This document shows positions 63,655 through 64,000 of a DNA stretch of 64,000 nucleotides, piece by piece. The DNA comes from an uncultured Flavobacteriaceae bacterium. GTDB lineage: Bacteria; Bacteroidota; Bacteroidia; Flavobacteriales; Flavobacteriaceae. Below the pieces are notes generated by a model that was not told the DNA's origin, made no database searches, and saw nothing but the letters and a program-made list of their open reading frames with translations. The stretch is from positions 290,746 to 354,745 of the forward strand of contig CANMLX010000001.1 in the NCBI GenBank assembly GCA_947498845.1, given 5' to 3'. Each line of letters begins with the position of its first letter. Position 1 is the stretch's first letter. The position numbers and the translations under genes were made by a program.

Positions 63655-63728
63655 GGTCTGGTAGTTCAGTTGGTTAGAATATCTGCCTGTCACGCAGGGG
63701 GTCGCGGGTTCGAGTCCCGTCCAGACCG
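63655..63728 (+). tRNA. tRNA-Asp (anticodon GTC)
   Basis: A complete cloverleaf: acceptor stem GGTCTGG/CCAGACC with discriminator G at 63728, D-arm GTTCAGTTGGTTAGAA, anticodon loop CTGTCAC with GTC at 63689-63691, T-arm GGGTTCGAGTCCC. One T-G pair opens the anticodon stem. The 3' CCA is not encoded (CA then A-rich). A terminator hairpin follows. Confidence 0.98.
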
Positions 63729-63742
63729 CAAAATTAAAAAAG

Positions 63743-63768
63743 AAGCTCTGGAAAACAGAGCTTTTTTT
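63743..63768 (+). terminator. Terminator after tRNA-Asp
   Basis: AAGCTCTG (63743-63750) pairs with CAGAGCTT (63756-63763), followed by a T-run to 63768. Confidence 0.85.
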
Positions 63769-63788
63769 GTTTAAAATGTTGTGTTGTT

Positions 63789-63831
63789 CCTAGAGAAATC
63801 TAGGGCGTAGTTTACCAAAGTAATTTGGTAA
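63789..63831. other. Two short hairpins downstream of tRNA-Asp
   Basis: CCTAGA-GAAA-TCTAGG (63789-63804, a GNRA-type loop) and TTACCAAA-GTAA-TTTGGTAA (63812-63831). On the minus strand a 29-codon frame beginning MKKKGKLLIGYQITLV spans this stretch, but I do not recognise it. The remainder to 64000 shows no gene. Confidence 0.35.
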
Positions 63832-64000
63832 CCAATGAGAAGCTTTCCTTTTTTCTTCATAGAAAATTGGGATGCTTTTTTGTTTTATTAACATTATTAA
63901 TCAGTAATAGGTAGTGTATTAAGGGATCAAGCGCAAAAGTTGTGTTTAGGCAAAAATTTGCGTTAATCTAAAGAGAAAGAATTCTACATTTTTGACACCT

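Noticed and set aside
63655..64000. Integrated element at tRNA-Asp
   Set aside because: No integrase and no second copy of the tRNA 3' end is visible in the remaining 270 bp.

Overview
The window is chromosomal DNA from an AT-rich, Gram-negative marine member of the Bacteroidota, most likely Flavobacteriaceae. The evidence is the gene set: PorP/SprF, a type IX secretion sorting tail, DUF6089, two OmpH/Skp proteins beside bamA, and LytS/LytTR pairs with TPR repeats. Promoters fit the Bacteroidota form TTTG-N19-TAnnTTTG (rplM, tig and tRNA-Asp share exactly this spacing). Enzymes for red-algal galactans (GH117, GH2, GH86) and a GH26 mannanase-like lipoprotein point to a seaweed-polysaccharide degrader.

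Layout. 1-5.9 kb: 3' end of tsaB, an astacin-type metalloprotease lipoprotein, mscS, DUF1304, a DUF255/YyaL-type protein and dodecin. 5.9-6.8 kb: gene-free, with nested palindromic repeats. 6.8-15.9 kb: Nfu-type Fe-S protein, PorP/SprF, VWA and SIMPL proteins, a LytS/LytTR two-component pair, heptamer arrays, gamma-carbonic anhydrase and murI. 16.2-25.5 kb: envelope and cofactor block (ompH, ompH, bamA, uppS, DUF6089, nadK, CBS protein, then divergent pdxJ and a hydrolase). 25.6-30 kb: tig, clpP, clpX, pth. 30.5-36.9 kb: response regulator, membrane-tethered winged-helix regulator, GH117, SDR and GH2. 37.3-40.2 kb: rplM-rpsI-rpsB-tsf on the minus strand. 40.4-44.3 kb: YgiQ radical SAM protein, a decayed DUF559 endonuclease gene and a KAP P-loop NTPase. 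44.3-47.5 kb: minus-strand set of a CCSGG-type barrel, DUF3179 and GH26. 47.7-51.9 kb: hemH-hemJ, a HAMP histidine kinase and a crotonase. 52-57.3 kb: beta-helix lipoprotein and a large secreted GH86. 57.4-64 kb: PA0069-type radical SAM protein, a hypothetical protein, SRPBCC/ArsR pair, trxA, a second clpP, DUF58 and tRNA-Asp.

How the genes work together. GH86 would cut agar or porphyran outside the cell after T9SS export, GH2 could trim galactose-type ends, and GH117 would release 3,6-anhydro-L-galactose from neoagaro-oligosaccharides. The GH117-SDR-GH2 cluster lies beside a CadC/ToxR-like one-component regulator with 11-bp-pitch direct repeats at its own start. No SusC/SusD pair is present, so the loci are partial or satellite ones.

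Most unusual signal. At least nine intergenic imperfect palindromes are nearly constant in length: five are exactly 163 bp, three are 161-164 bp and one is a degenerate 211 bp. They share a short core (GCATAGC...TACGG). Outside the core most copies differ strongly from each other, yet within each copy the two arms match. One copy is interrupted by a 173-bp MITE-like palindrome with perfect 16-bp terminal inverted repeats and a 5-bp TTAAA duplication; removing the insert restores exactly 163 bp. Other notable features are a 42-bp perfect palindrome abutting a start codon, 7-bp tandem arrays, paired ArsR-type operators and the DUF559 pseudogene.
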